Of a stretch of DNA of 64,000 nucleotides, positions 35,423-43,672 are shown piece by piece. A program made the position numbers and the translations under genes. The notes below the pieces were generated by a model. That model had not been told where the DNA came from. It did not search any database and saw only the letters and a list, made by a program, of their open reading frames with translations. Numbering within the stretch: position 1 is the first letter of the stretch; each line of letters opens with the position of its first letter. Source of the stretch: Bradyrhizobium sp. dw_411 (GTDB lineage: Bacteria > Pseudomonadota > Alphaproteobacteria > Rhizobiales > Xanthobacteraceae); assembly GCF_018449695.1 (NCBI RefSeq), contig NZ_JAAVUY010000006.1, positions 186,001-250,000 of the forward strand, read 5' to 3'.

Positions 35423-36601
35423 TCACTCCGCCAGTTGAAACCGCTCGAAGCGGTGCAGTTCGTCCTCAATGCGGCGTTTCAATTCCTTGCGGCCGCCCTT
35501 CGGCGCGCCATCGCCGACCCAGCTCCATTTCTGCATCAGCAATTTCCGGCGCTGGCGATCGGTCTTGATATCGAGCGCGGCGACGATGCTGTCGCCGACC
35601 AGAACCGGCAGCGCGAAGTAGCCGAAGCGCCGTTTTTCCTTTGGCACATAGGCCTCGAAACGATGTTCGTAATCGAAGAACAGATGCGACCGCTTGCGCT
35701 GGATCATCAGCGGATCGAACGGTGAGAGGATGTGAATGAGCCCCAAAGCCTCGCCGCCGGCATGCTCCAGCGTAGCGGGCGAAGCCCAATGCTCCTGCTT
35801 GCCCGCGCCCTCAAGCGCGATGGGCACAAGCTCCTTGCGGCGAACTCTCGACTCGATCAGGCGGCGAATTTCGGCCTTGCGCGGCGCATCGAGATGACAG
35901 ATCGAATCCAGGCTGACGAGGCCTTGGGAACGCAGCGCACGATTGAGCAGATAGACGAGGACGTCCCGCGCCGAAGCCGGCTTCGGCGGTTGATTTGACG
36001 GCGTGTCCCAGCCGAAATGCCGCCCCATCAATTCATAGGTCTTGAGCATGCCGTTGCGCTCGGAGATCGTGAGCTGGCCTTCATAGAACGCCAGTTGCAG
36101 CGCCCGCTTCGAGGGCTTGCGGCTGGCCCATGGATGCGATTTGTCGACCAGTACGTCATCGTCGATATCGCGGATGGTCAGTGCGCCGCCCTCTCTGATG
36201 AGCCGCATTACCTTGCGCAACTCCGCAGGCTTGACCTCCGGGAGCCACTTGTGGCCCTCGCGCCGGTGGCGCTTCATGGCGGGAAGAAAGAAGCGCAAAT
36301 CCCTGGCCGGCACGTAGGACAGCGCATGGGTCCAGTATTCGAATACGCTCTTGTCGACACTTTGCGCCTGACGCAGATCGGCGCGCCGATATTCGGGGAT
36401 GCGGGTCCACAGAATATGATGGTGGGAGCGCTCGATGACATTGATGGTGTCGATCTGCACATAGCCGAGATGCTCGACCGCCGCGGCGGTCGCGGCTGCA
36501 CCCTCGCCGAACGGTGTTGAGACATCGAGCCGCTGGGCGCGCAGCCAGATGTGCCGGGCTTGGGCTTTCGTGATGGCAATGGATTTATCGGTGGAGGGCA
36601 T
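35423..36601 (-). CDS. YcaQ/AlkZ-like winged-helix DNA glycosylase
   Basis: 392 aa HTH_42-family protein. The first winged helix holds the catalytic motif Gln49-Ile-Asp51 (VQIDTINV); YcaQ-type glycosylases use a Gln-x-Asp or related motif. The C-terminal signature (LSPFDPLMIQRKR, then FDYEHRFEAYVPKEKRRFGYF and ALDIKTDR) is complete. Characterised family members unhook interstrand crosslinks or remove bulky N-alkyl adducts, and AlkZ protects a producer from its own alkylating antibiotic. No biosynthetic cluster is visible here, so general repair is the simplest role. Confidence 0.88.
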   Translation of the reverse strand: MPSTDKSIAITKAQARHIWLRAQRLDVSTPFGEGAAATAAAVEHLGYVQIDTINVIERSHHHILWTRIPEYRRADLRQAQSVDKSVFEYWTHALSYVPARDLRFFLPAMKRHRREGHKWLPEVKPAELRKVMRLIREGGALTIRDIDDDVLVDKSHPWASRKPSKRALQLAFYEGQLTISERNGMLKTYELMGRHFGWDTPSNQPPKPASARDVLVYLLNRALRSQGLVSLDSICHLDAPRKAEIRRLIESRVRRKELVPIALEGAGKQEHWASPATLEHAGGEALGLIHILSPFDPLMIQRKRSHLFFDYEHRFEAYVPKEKRRFGYFALPVLVGDSIVAALDIKTDRQRRKLLMQKWSWVGDGAPKGGRKELKRRIEDELHRFERFQLAE

Positions 36602-36748
36602 GACGCGGAAAGGATACCGGATTCGCCGACGTCGCGTCGAAAGGAACGATGTCCTAAATTTAATGTGCCTTGGATTCAGAACAAAAAGATACGGAAGCGA
36701 CTGAAATTTTTTAACTTTTCAGGCGCCGCGCCGGGCCTTATTGGCCAA

Positions 36749-36764
36749 TGTGACCTTTGTCACA
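36749..36764. promoter_or_regulatory. Consensus CRP-type site (TGTGA-N6-TCACA)
   Basis: TGTGACCTTTGTCACA matches the CRP core at all ten defined positions and is a perfect 6-bp palindrome around CTTT. It lies 71-86 bases before the OmpA-family start codon. A CRP/FNR-family activator (cAMP or another effector) is inferred to act on that gene. Confidence 0.6.
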
Positions 36765-36835
36765 TTCGCCGCATCGAACCTGCCCTACGGTCCGGGCATC
36801 CAAACGTCATCAGACGTAGCAATGAGGATGCGACA

Positions 36836-37477
36836 ATGACCAGCCTGCTCAGACTTTCCGGTTTAACGGCGATCACGCTTACGGCCGCGCTGTCGATGAC
36901 GGCGGGTCTTGCCATCGCCGGCGACAATAATGTCTCCGCCGATCAGATCGTGAATGCGCTGCAGCCGAAGCCCGTGACGCGCGGTCTCTCCGCCGGACCG
37001 CAGGTCGATCCCGCGGTCAAGGACAAGGAAGCCAGCTTCATTCAGACCTTGCGCAACCGCAAGACCCGCTCGCTTTCGCTCGGCGAGCGCGAGGAAGTCG
37101 CTCAGATCGCATCGACCAAGCCGAACATCGATCTCGATATCCAGTTCGATTACAACTCGGCCCAGATCAGGAAGGCCTCGATGCCGGCCGCCGAAGAACT
37201 CGGCAAGGCGCTCTCGAATGCGAGCCTCAAGGGTTCGACCTTCGTTGTCGCCGGTCATACCGATGCGATCGGCAGCGAAGCCTATAACCAGGATCTGTCC
37301 GAACGCCGCGCCGATACGATCAAGCGCTTCCTGGTCGACAAATACGGCATCAACGGCACCGATCTTGTCACCGTCGGTTACGGCAAGGACAAGCCAAAGG
37401 ATCCGAATGCGCCGATGGACCCGATCAACCGCCGCGTTCAGGTCGTCAACATGGACACCAAGACCGCGTCACGATAA
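36836..37477 (+). CDS. OmpA-family outer-membrane/peptidoglycan-binding protein
   Basis: 213 aa from ATG 36836 with GAGGA 9 bases upstream. The signal peptide runs to about residue 28 (AALSMTAGLAIAGD). A Pro/charged linker spans about 30-90. The OmpA C-terminal domain is at about 95-205, with IQFDYNSAQIRKAS and the peptidoglycan-binding motif GHTDAIGSEAYNQDLSERRA. There is no N-terminal beta-barrel, so it is a free periplasmic or surface-anchored peptidoglycan-binding protein. A consensus CRP-type site lies upstream and a hairpin follows the stop. Confidence 0.92.
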   Translation: MTSLLRLSGLTAITLTAALSMTAGLAIAGDNNVSADQIVNALQPKPVTRGLSAGPQVDPAVKDKEASFIQTLRNRKTRSLSLGEREEVAQIASTKPNIDLDIQFDYNSAQIRKASMPAAEELGKALSNASLKGSTFVVAGHTDAIGSEAYNQDLSERRADTIKRFLVDKYGINGTDLVTVGYGKDKPKDPNAPMDPINRRVQVVNMDTKTASR

Positions 37478-37507
37478 CGACGACCGCGTCGAAGTAACAC
37501 CACGCTC

Positions 37508-37539
37508 GCATCCGCCTGTCCCTCGCGGCAGGCGGATGC
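37508..37539. terminator. Hairpin between convergent ompA-like and PMT-type genes
   Basis: A perfect 11-bp stem (GCATCCGCCTG / CAGGCGGATGC) with a 10-base loop lies 30 bases after the OmpA-family stop and 8 bases beyond the stop of the convergent gene. No long T-run is present on either strand, so it is a bidirectional hairpin terminator of moderate strength. Confidence 0.55.
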
Positions 37540-37546
37540 ACGCCGT

Positions 37547-38905
37547 TCAAATCCAGTTCTGGAAAAGCATCAGCCGGTTGAAGGTCGCCATCGACGTTCC
37601 CACGAACGCCGCCGAGATCGGCAGCATGGCTGCAAAACCGGCGCCTGCGACCGCGACGAACGCCCATAACAACCAGCGCGGGCTGTTGCCACGCCGCAGC
37701 ACATACACCAGCGCGAGACTCGCGAATGTCGCCGCCGGCAGATAATAATACAGAAATCCGAGTGTGCGCGGCAGCAGCGCCCAGGCCAGATAAGGCCCCG
37801 CATAAAACGACAGGATCAAAAACGCCTCCCCGCGGCGCGTTACGATCCAGTCGCGCAAACAAACTGCAAGCGCCGGCAACGCCGGCCACAGCACCAGGGG
37901 ATTGCCGAGCAGGACAATCGCGGCGATCCGGTCCTCGTCGATCTTGTCGAACAGAAACCACACCGGCCGCACCAGAAACGGCCAGGACGGCCACGCGCTC
38001 ATATAGGTGTGGCCGGCGATCGCGGTCGTGGTGTTGTCGCCAAAAATCCGGCGCTGCGCTTCCACGAGGTCGGCCAGCGACCAGCCGTGAAGGACCACAA
38101 AAGGCGCAAAATAAACAACAACCGGAATGAGAACGAAGCACGCGATGAAGTGCTTGGTTCTGAAATCGGGCCACATCTCCGGCCGGTACCAGTCGTCTTC
38201 ATTGCCATCCGTAAATTGTGTTTGCCATCCCTGCATCAGGCGGATCACGGCGACAATGACGATGCAGGTCGCGAGCACGAACAATCCGCTCCATTTACAC
38301 GCGGCCGCAAGGCCGCACGCCATTCCGGTCAGGGCGAACCAGAGCTGCGGTCGCGGCTTGCGGAATCCGTGCAGGAACGATGCGACCGCGAACAGGCCAA
38401 AGGCCAGCGCAAAAATATCCAGCATCGCGATCCGCGATTGCACGAAGACCATCTGGTTGAAGAAGGCCAGCAGCGCGGACGCCACCGCCGGCCCCTGCGC
38501 GGCAAACAGTGCGAGGCCGCAGAGATACATCGCCACGACCGCCAACGCTCCGAACAACACGCCCGGATAGCGCCAGCCCAGCGGCGTATCGCCAAAGCCC
38601 AGGATCGAAAGGGCGATCAGTTGCTTTGCTAGCGGCGGATGCATGGGATTGAGCTGAGGCGCCGAAGGCGCGGGCTCCAGCATCTGCCGTGCCGCCGGCA
38701 CATAATGCACTTCATCGAAGTAGAATTTATCCGGCGTCGTCACGCCCAGCAGAAGCGCCAAATGCGCTGCGAGGAACAGGACCACGGCAGTGACGGCGCT
38801 CGATGTGATTGAAACAGCGGGAACGGAAGGTGATTTGCGCACAATAGTCGCGGATTGACGGCGTTGCATCGATGGAGTGTGGGCGGGCCGATTATTTAAG
38901 TCCAT
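37547..38905 (-). CDS. PMT-family (protein mannosyltransferase-like) glycosyltransferase
   Basis: 452 aa integral membrane GT-C enzyme with about 11-12 helices. The first periplasmic loop has the catalytic acidic pair in DKFYFDEVHYVPAARQM, followed by NPMHPPLAKQLIALSILGFG, the hallmark of PMT/DPM-dependent enzymes. It should move a sugar from a polyprenyl-phosphate donor to protein or lipid on the periplasmic side. It runs divergently from the FecR-domain gene, 105 bases away. The start at 38905 is uncertain: an in-frame ATG at residue 13 is also possible. Confidence 0.85.
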   Translation of the reverse strand: MDLNNRPAHTPSMQRRQSATIVRKSPSVPAVSITSSAVTAVVLFLAAHLALLLGVTTPDKFYFDEVHYVPAARQMLEPAPSAPQLNPMHPPLAKQLIALSILGFGDTPLGWRYPGVLFGALAVVAMYLCGLALFAAQGPAVASALLAFFNQMVFVQSRIAMLDIFALAFGLFAVASFLHGFRKPRPQLWFALTGMACGLAAACKWSGLFVLATCIVIVAVIRLMQGWQTQFTDGNEDDWYRPEMWPDFRTKHFIACFVLIPVVVYFAPFVVLHGWSLADLVEAQRRIFGDNTTTAIAGHTYMSAWPSWPFLVRPVWFLFDKIDEDRIAAIVLLGNPLVLWPALPALAVCLRDWIVTRRGEAFLILSFYAGPYLAWALLPRTLGFLYYYLPAATFASLALVYVLRRGNSPRWLLWAFVAVAGAGFAAMLPISAAFVGTSMATFNRLMLFQNWI

Positions 38906-39010
38906 CGCATTGAACGCATTTCCGTTTCGCCATCACTAACCATCGGGGCTGCAACTTGTCGCTTGTGATAAATTTACAACATCGCATGCCGACGCGGTCC
39001 GGTACGATCA

Positions 39011-39754
39011 ATGGGACAGTCGATCGGTAGTGGAATGAACTGGCGTCATAGCGTTCTCTTTGTCTCCGCGCTTTGCCTTACATGGCTCGCGGCCGATGCC
39101 GCTCACGCGCAGACGCGCGTCGGTGAAGCGGCGGTCATCCAGAAAGAAGTCGTTCGCGTTACGGGATCGGCAACCAGCCAGCTCAATGTCGGCGACGGCT
39201 TGCTGCGCGATGAAACCGTGCGCACCGGTCTGGAAAGCGCGGCGCGGCTGGTGATGGCCGACAATACAAATCTGTCGCTCGGTCCCAACGCGACGCTCAA
39301 GCTCGACCGCACCGTGTTCAACGACGAACATAGCTACCGCGACATCGCGGTTAAGCTCACCGCCGGCGCGTTTCGCTTCGTCACCGGCGGTTCGGAAAAA
39401 GCCGCCTACAAGATCACCACGCCGCTCGCAACCATCGGCGTGCGCGGCACCATCCTCGATATCCTGTCCCAGCGCGGCAAGACTACCGTGGTCTTGCAGG
39501 AAGGCGCATCGCGCGTCTGCGCGACCGGCGGCCAATGCACCGAGTTGACGCAGCCCGGCGATACCGCGATCATTACGTCCACCGGCGGCAAGGTTACGAT
39601 CCAGAAGGTCAATGTCCCGCCCTGGACTTTCGCCGCGAACTGCGCGGCGTTAGCAGGACTTTGCAGCGCCACGAATTATGCGCAGGCCATCCCCGTGGTG
39701 ACGCCGCCGGTCGATGACGGCAGCGACCCCACCGGCATGCTGTGCGGGCGTTGA
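39011..39754 (+). CDS. Exported FecR-domain protein
   Basis: 247 aa with a signal peptide (LFVSALCLTWLAADAAHAQ; residues to about 34, or start at ATG 39035). The FecR-like beta domain (about 60-190) has the pattern YKITTPLATIGVRGTILDIL. Two Cys pairs (VCATGGQC and NCAALAGLC) are suited to disulfides. This is not a sigma-factor partner: no ECF gene is adjacent, so it is the stand-alone periplasmic FecR type. The stop overlaps the start of the beta-barrel gene by one base, indicating the two are made together. Confidence 0.85.
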   Translation: MGQSIGSGMNWRHSVLFVSALCLTWLAADAAHAQTRVGEAAVIQKEVVRVTGSATSQLNVGDGLLRDETVRTGLESAARLVMADNTNLSLGPNATLKLDRTVFNDEHSYRDIAVKLTAGAFRFVTGGSEKAAYKITTPLATIGVRGTILDILSQRGKTTVVLQEGASRVCATGGQCTELTQPGDTAIITSTGGKVTIQKVNVPPWTFAANCAALAGLCSATNYAQAIPVVTPPVDDGSDPTGMLCGR

Positions 39755-40863
39755 TGATGGCACGCACGCTGCGCCACTTGATCGCATCGGCCCCGCTTGC
39801 CGCGGCGGTTTCGCTTGTGCTGCTTCAGGCGCAGACTATTCCGGCCGCCGCGCAGAGCCCGTCGCCCAGTTCGTCGCCAACGCCGTCAGCAAGTACCTCG
39901 CCATCTCCAACACCGACGCCGACACCCTCGCCTTCGCCAAGCCCGACGCCCACGCCGACCCCGACCGGCGCCAGTTCAAGCGGAGGATCGATCAACGCCC
40001 TGGCCAATCAGCGCTTCAACCAGATGATCACCAACCGGGTGCTCGGCACCGTGCTGCTGGGGGTCAACGAGCAGGTCAATTGCAGCGACTGCGTCAGCGC
40101 GTTCGGTTCGGCGGGATCGTTTTCGGCCGGCATTCACGGCCGCAAGGAACTGACGCCCAATCTGTCGCTGCTGGCAGGCATCGCCTACACCCAATACAGC
40201 GAGGGCGGTTACAACGTCACCAGCGCGCCGATCGGCGCGTTCGCGCTGCGCTACGATTTCACCGATTGGGGATCGTCACGGCCGTTCTTCGATATCGGCA
40301 CCATCCTGACGCCGTTCGAGAAGGTGCGTTACACCCGCAGCTACACGACCAGTCTCGGCGCAGTTTCGCTGGATAGCACCACCAACGCCAGCAACTATGG
40401 CGTCTATGGCCGGGGCGGCTGGATCAGCCGGCTTTCGCCGCGCGACGAAGTCGCGGCGTCCGTCGAGGTCTGGCAGCTCTGGCAGCATGTGGACGGCTAT
40501 ACGGATCCGGCCGCCGCCGCCCTGAATCCGTTCAGCGCCTCGATTCCGACCGGCACCGATCGAACCAATCTGGTCAAGCTCAGCGGGCAATGGACGCATC
40601 TGATCAGCGACAGCATCGAGGGCAACATCAATGGCGGGTTCGTGCAGTCGTTTGCGACGCATTCCGGCATTGTCGCCACCGTAACCGGCGACGGCACCGT
40701 GGTGCCGACGATCGGAAATCAGAGCTGGTTCGAATATGGCGGCCGCGTCGGCTTCCGCATCACCAAGGGCTGGGTCGCCGATCTCTTTGTCAACGGCACA
40801 TTGGGCCCGCAGCCGGTCGGCAACACCATCCACGGCGGTGTCGGGCTGCGCGTCAATTACTGA
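39754..40863 (+). CDS. Outer-membrane beta-barrel protein with Pro/Ser/Thr-rich N-terminal linker
   Basis: 369 aa from ATG 39754, overlapping the FecR gene stop (TGATG). A signal peptide ends near PAAAQ (about residue 30). A 35-residue stretch of Ser, Thr and Pro dipeptides follows (roughly 32-66), then an autotransporter-type barrel (about 100-369) with alternating strands (GSFSAGIHGRKEL, LSLLAGIAYTQY, and the last strand HGGVGLRVNY). The barrel ends in a C-terminal aromatic residue as needed for BAM insertion. The linker should be extended and protease-resistant, and it may be an O-glycosylation substrate. Confidence 0.85.
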   Translation: MMARTLRHLIASAPLAAAVSLVLLQAQTIPAAAQSPSPSSSPTPSASTSPSPTPTPTPSPSPSPTPTPTPTGASSSGGSINALANQRFNQMITNRVLGTVLLGVNEQVNCSDCVSAFGSAGSFSAGIHGRKELTPNLSLLAGIAYTQYSEGGYNVTSAPIGAFALRYDFTDWGSSRPFFDIGTILTPFEKVRYTRSYTTSLGAVSLDSTTNASNYGVYGRGGWISRLSPRDEVAASVEVWQLWQHVDGYTDPAAAALNPFSASIPTGTDRTNLVKLSGQWTHLISDSIEGNINGGFVQSFATHSGIVATVTGDGTVVPTIGNQSWFEYGGRVGFRITKGWVADLFVNGTLGPQPVGNTIHGGVGLRVNY

Positions 40864-40883
40864 AGCAAGGGCAGTGTTCTGTC

Positions 40884-40961
40884 GTCATTCCGGGGCGCGC
40901 TGAACGCGCGAACCCGGAATCTCGAGATTCCGGGTTCGAGCTTCGCTCGCCCCGGAATGAC
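40884..40961. repeat. Palindromic intergenic repeat, copy C
   Basis: GTCATTCCGGGG...CCCCGGAATGAC arms enclose AACCCGGAATCTCGAG and its complement plus two short hairpins (GCGCGCTGAACGCGC, CGAGCTTCGCTCG). It is the same element as at 13444 and 20548, and lies between the convergent barrel and hydrolase genes, where it may also end transcription. Confidence 0.82.
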
Positions 40962-40976
40962 ACCGTCTATCGCCTC

Positions 40977-41999
40977 TTACGTCGAGATCGGCGTCGGCTG
41001 GGTCAGGAATGACCGGGTCACGTGCCAGAACAATTGACGGTTGGTGGCAAGTGTCAGGGAGTGGGCCGCGCCGGGAATCGTCACGAGTTGCCGGTCACCG
41101 TTAGGCAGCAAGTTAAAGAATTCCTCAAGATCGGCCACGGTCGCGTTGCCGTCATACTGGCCGCTCACCAATAGCACCGGCGCCTGCACCTTCTGCGGAA
41201 ACACCACCGGCATTTTGGCGGTCATGTCGAGATAGGTGCCGGTCGGGATCTGATCGCCGAACTGCATCTCTGCATCCGCCAGCGCCTCCACCGCAGCGAG
41301 ACTGCTGGTACCGGGTTTGTCGCGGGTCGCGATCGAACGGATCATCTCGCGGTCGCGCTTGCGCATATTGTGGGTCTTGTAATACTCGACCTGCTCGGCG
41401 CGCTTGGCGAGGGTCGGCGAACCGTCGCCCTTGTAGGTAAAGGCCGCCAGCACGAGACGGTCGACGCGATCCGGCGCCACCATGGCATAAGCACCGGCGC
41501 GCAGCGCACCGGCGGACTCACCGAGAAAATGATATTTCTTGAGGCCGGTTTCGCGGGCAACGACCTCCACCGCCACTTTCAAATCCTCGACACCGCTGGG
41601 GGTATCGGCATTGCCGGAGGTCCGGCCGGACTTGCCATAATTTTCATGGTCCATGGTCCAGACGTCAAACCCATAACGGGCGAACTCGTTCATAACCGAA
41701 TATTCGCCCTGACCGGGCACGTTGATGTCGAACGTCCGTGAGGTCACCGAAGAACCATGGACGAGAAACAGCACCGGCCGTGCCGGCTCACCGGGCTTCG
41801 GCGCGCCAACGCGTTTACGGAACATCCACAACGGCACGTCGCCCTTTTTGGTCCAGTACTCGCTGCTCCAGATTTCGCCGCCTTCCGCGGCGGCGGCATT
41901 TTGCACGGGCAGCGTGCTGGCCAGTCCGCTAGCAACGACACCGAGCCCTGCGCCTTTGATAACCGCGCGCCGTGCCAGTAATTTATTGAAATAATTCAC
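40977..41999 (-). CDS. Tat-exported alpha/beta hydrolase
   Basis: 340 aa from a GTG at 41999 with GGAGG 6 bases upstream. The N-terminus has a twin-arginine signal (LLARRAVIKGAGLGVVASGL) ending near residue 38. The hydrolase fold shows the oxyanion segment VLFLVHGSSVTSRTF, nucleophile elbow GESAGA (Ser), a catalytic Asp in SGQYDGN, and His in IPGAAHSLTL. A folded secreted esterase or peptidase-like enzyme is likely; the substrate is unknown. An upstream ATG at 42071 would bury the Tat signal, so the GTG is preferred. Confidence 0.85.
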   Translation of the reverse strand: MNYFNKLLARRAVIKGAGLGVVASGLASTLPVQNAAAAEGGEIWSSEYWTKKGDVPLWMFRKRVGAPKPGEPARPVLFLVHGSSVTSRTFDINVPGQGEYSVMNEFARYGFDVWTMDHENYGKSGRTSGNADTPSGVEDLKVAVEVVARETGLKKYHFLGESAGALRAGAYAMVAPDRVDRLVLAAFTYKGDGSPTLAKRAEQVEYYKTHNMRKRDREMIRSIATRDKPGTSSLAAVEALADAEMQFGDQIPTGTYLDMTAKMPVVFPQKVQAPVLLVSGQYDGNATVADLEEFFNLLPNGDRQLVTIPGAAHSLTLATNRQLFWHVTRSFLTQPTPIST

Positions 42000-42177
42000 G
42001 AGTGCCTCCGATTCAGGTTCTTGATTGTTTAGTGGCGCTGCAGCGCGGCGTCCCTTTGAAGTCTCTGGCATACTGTATCAGACCGCACACGGCCCCGAAA
42101 GCCACGTCGGGAAGATTCGGACATGCGCCAAGCCGCCGATCCGGGCGCGGCGGCACGTCCGGATCGCGATACCGGGC

Positions 42178-42705
42178 CTACTTGTTCTCCGCGGGATCGC
42201 GATGCACGGGATCGATCCACAGCACCGTCTCGGGCTTCTCGACCGGCTCGATATCGAGATTGATCGCGACCGCCTGACCGTCGCTGCGCACCAATACGCA
42301 TTCCAGCACCTCGTCGGGGCTGGCGTTGATCTCCTGGTGCGGCACATAGGGCGGGATGAAAATGAAATCGCCGGGATTGGCTTCCACGGTGAATTGCAAA
42401 TGCTCGCCCCAGCGCATCCGCGCCTTGCCCTTGACGACGTAGATGATGCTCTCGAGATGGCCGTGATGATGCGCGCCGGTCTTGGCGTCGGGCTTGATGG
42501 TCACGGTGCCCGCCCACAATTTCTGAGCGCCGACGCGGGCGAAATTGATCGCGGCCTTGCGATCCATGCCGGCGGTCGAGGGGACGTTGGGATCGAGCTG
42601 GTCGCCGGGAATGACGCGAACGCCATCATGCTTCCAGCGTTCCGCGTCGCCATGATCATGATCATGGGTGTGATCGGAATGGGTGTGATCGTGAGAGCCT
42701 GTCAT
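42178..42705 (-). CDS. Cupin-domain protein with a His-rich N-terminus
   Basis: 175 aa. The first 20 residues contain seven His and six Asp/Glu (DHTHSDHTHDHDHGD), a probable metal-binding tail. The single cupin domain (about 50-150) has motif 1 GAHHHGHLESIIYVVKG and motif 2 GDFIFIPPYVPHQEIN, with three His and one Glu placed to bind a metal. It could be a small dioxygenase, isomerase or sensor. It follows no obvious operon; the hydrolase gene is 178 bases downstream. Confidence 0.82.
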   Translation of the reverse strand: MTGSHDHTHSDHTHDHDHGDAERWKHDGVRVIPGDQLDPNVPSTAGMDRKAAINFARVGAQKLWAGTVTIKPDAKTGAHHHGHLESIIYVVKGKARMRWGEHLQFTVEANPGDFIFIPPYVPHQEINASPDEVLECVLVRSDGQAVAINLDIEPVEKPETVLWIDPVHRDPAENK

Positions 42706-42848
42706 GCTGTTTGGTTCCAGTGAAACTTGCGCAAACGCTACATAAAACCGCGATCACAAACCAGACCTTCCAAAGGACTTTGGAGGAACCTTTTGATGCA
42801 GCCGGGACTTGTCTCCGCGAAGCTTAACCCTTCCAGAGGAGAGTCCCC

Positions 42849-43064
42849 ATGGGTGCAACGGCAGACAAGGTTAAAGGCGCGACCAACGAAGGCATCGGCA
42901 AGGCCAAGCAGGGCATTGGCGAAGCCGTAGGCTCAGACAAGTTGCAGGGTGAAGGCGCCGTGCAGGAAATCAAGGGCAAGGGCCAGAAGGCTGTCGGCGA
43001 CGCCAAGGAAGCAACCAAGGACGCCGTCAACAAGGCTGCGGCCGCGGCTAACAAGAATCTCTGA
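42849..43064 (+). CDS. CsbD-family stress protein
   Basis: 71 aa, highly charged and Ala/Gly/Lys-rich, with the CsbD pattern ([20 protein letters not shown], then [17 protein letters not shown]). These small hydrophilic proteins rise under general stress and in stationary phase; the molecular role is unknown. AGAGGAGAG precedes the ATG. A GGAAC box at 42785-42789 could be a -35 element for an EcfG-type general stress sigma factor, but no matching -10 (CGTT) was found. A strong intrinsic terminator follows. Confidence 0.9.
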   Translation: MGATADKVKGATNEGIGKAKQGIGEAVGSDKLQGEGAVQEIKGKGQKAVGDAKEATKDAVNKAAAAANKNL

Positions 43065-43090
43065 TCGACTTTAATCGATTCAGAATCAAA

Positions 43091-43119
43091 AGACCGGCCA
43101 CAGCGGCCGGTCTTTTTTT
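43091..43119 (+). terminator. Intrinsic terminator after csbD-like gene
   Basis: A perfect 9-bp stem (AGACCGGCC / GGCCGGTCT) with a 5-base loop is followed by an unbroken run of T to 43119. It lies 27 bases after the CsbD stop. The FKBP gene ends at 43144 on the other strand, and the stem may stop both. Confidence 0.9.
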
Positions 43120-43143
43120 GCCCGATTTTCCCCGGACGAATGC

Positions 43144-43629
43144 TCAGCCCTTTACGTCGAGCAATTCGACGTCGAACATCAGCGTCGCGTTCGGCGGAAT
43201 GACGCCGCCGGCGCCGCGGGCGCCATATCCCAGTGCGGGCGGAATGATCAGGGTGCGCTTGCCGCCGACCTTCATGGTGGCCACGCCTTCGTCCCAGCCC
43301 GCGATCACGCGGCGCTGGCCGATCGGAAACTCGAACGGCTCGTTGCGATCGACCGAACTGTCGAACTTCTTGCCTTTCTTGCCGTCCTCATAAAGCCAGC
43401 CGGTATAGTGCATGACACAGATCTGACCGGGCTTTGGCGTCGCACCGGTGCCGACCGTTCCGTCGATAATCTGCAAGCCTGAATCTGTGGTCATGATTTT
43501 TCCTGTCATTTTACCCGTAGTTTTTTCTGCGGTCTGGGCTACTGCGCCGGACGACGCAGCGAGGAGAAAAGCACCGGTCATAGCGATGACAAGGGCGATC
43601 GAAAAACGTCGAAACTGGAAGCGCATCAT
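43144..43629 (-). CDS. Exported FKBP-type peptidyl-prolyl isomerase
   Basis: 161 aa with a signal peptide (SIALVIAMTGAFLLAASSGAVAQ, to about residue 32). A low-complexity Lys/Thr linker spans about 33-48. The FKBP domain (about 50-161) has QICVMHYTGWLYEDGKKGKK, FEFPIGQRRVIAGWDEGV and the aromatic pocket YGARGAGGVIPPNATLMF. It should help fold proteins in the periplasm. ATG 43626 is an alternative start. Confidence 0.92.
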   Translation of the reverse strand: MMRFQFRRFSIALVIAMTGAFLLAASSGAVAQTAEKTTGKMTGKIMTTDSGLQIIDGTVGTGATPKPGQICVMHYTGWLYEDGKKGKKFDSSVDRNEPFEFPIGQRRVIAGWDEGVATMKVGGKRTLIIPPALGYGARGAGGVIPPNATLMFDVELLDVKG

Positions 43630-43672
43630 TCAGCTTTCGTTATAGTAAAAGTGCCCGCGTTAGAAGGTTCGC

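Noticed and set aside
39860..39980. Apparent microsatellite of CCGACGCC-type repeats
   Set aside because: It is in frame and encodes the Ser/Thr/Pro linker of the beta-barrel protein; the repeats are a result of coding for alternating residues.
42785..42810. GGAAC box as an EcfG general-stress promoter for the CsbD gene
   Set aside because: The -35 fits, but at 16-18 bases spacing there is no CGTT -10; only two of four bases match.
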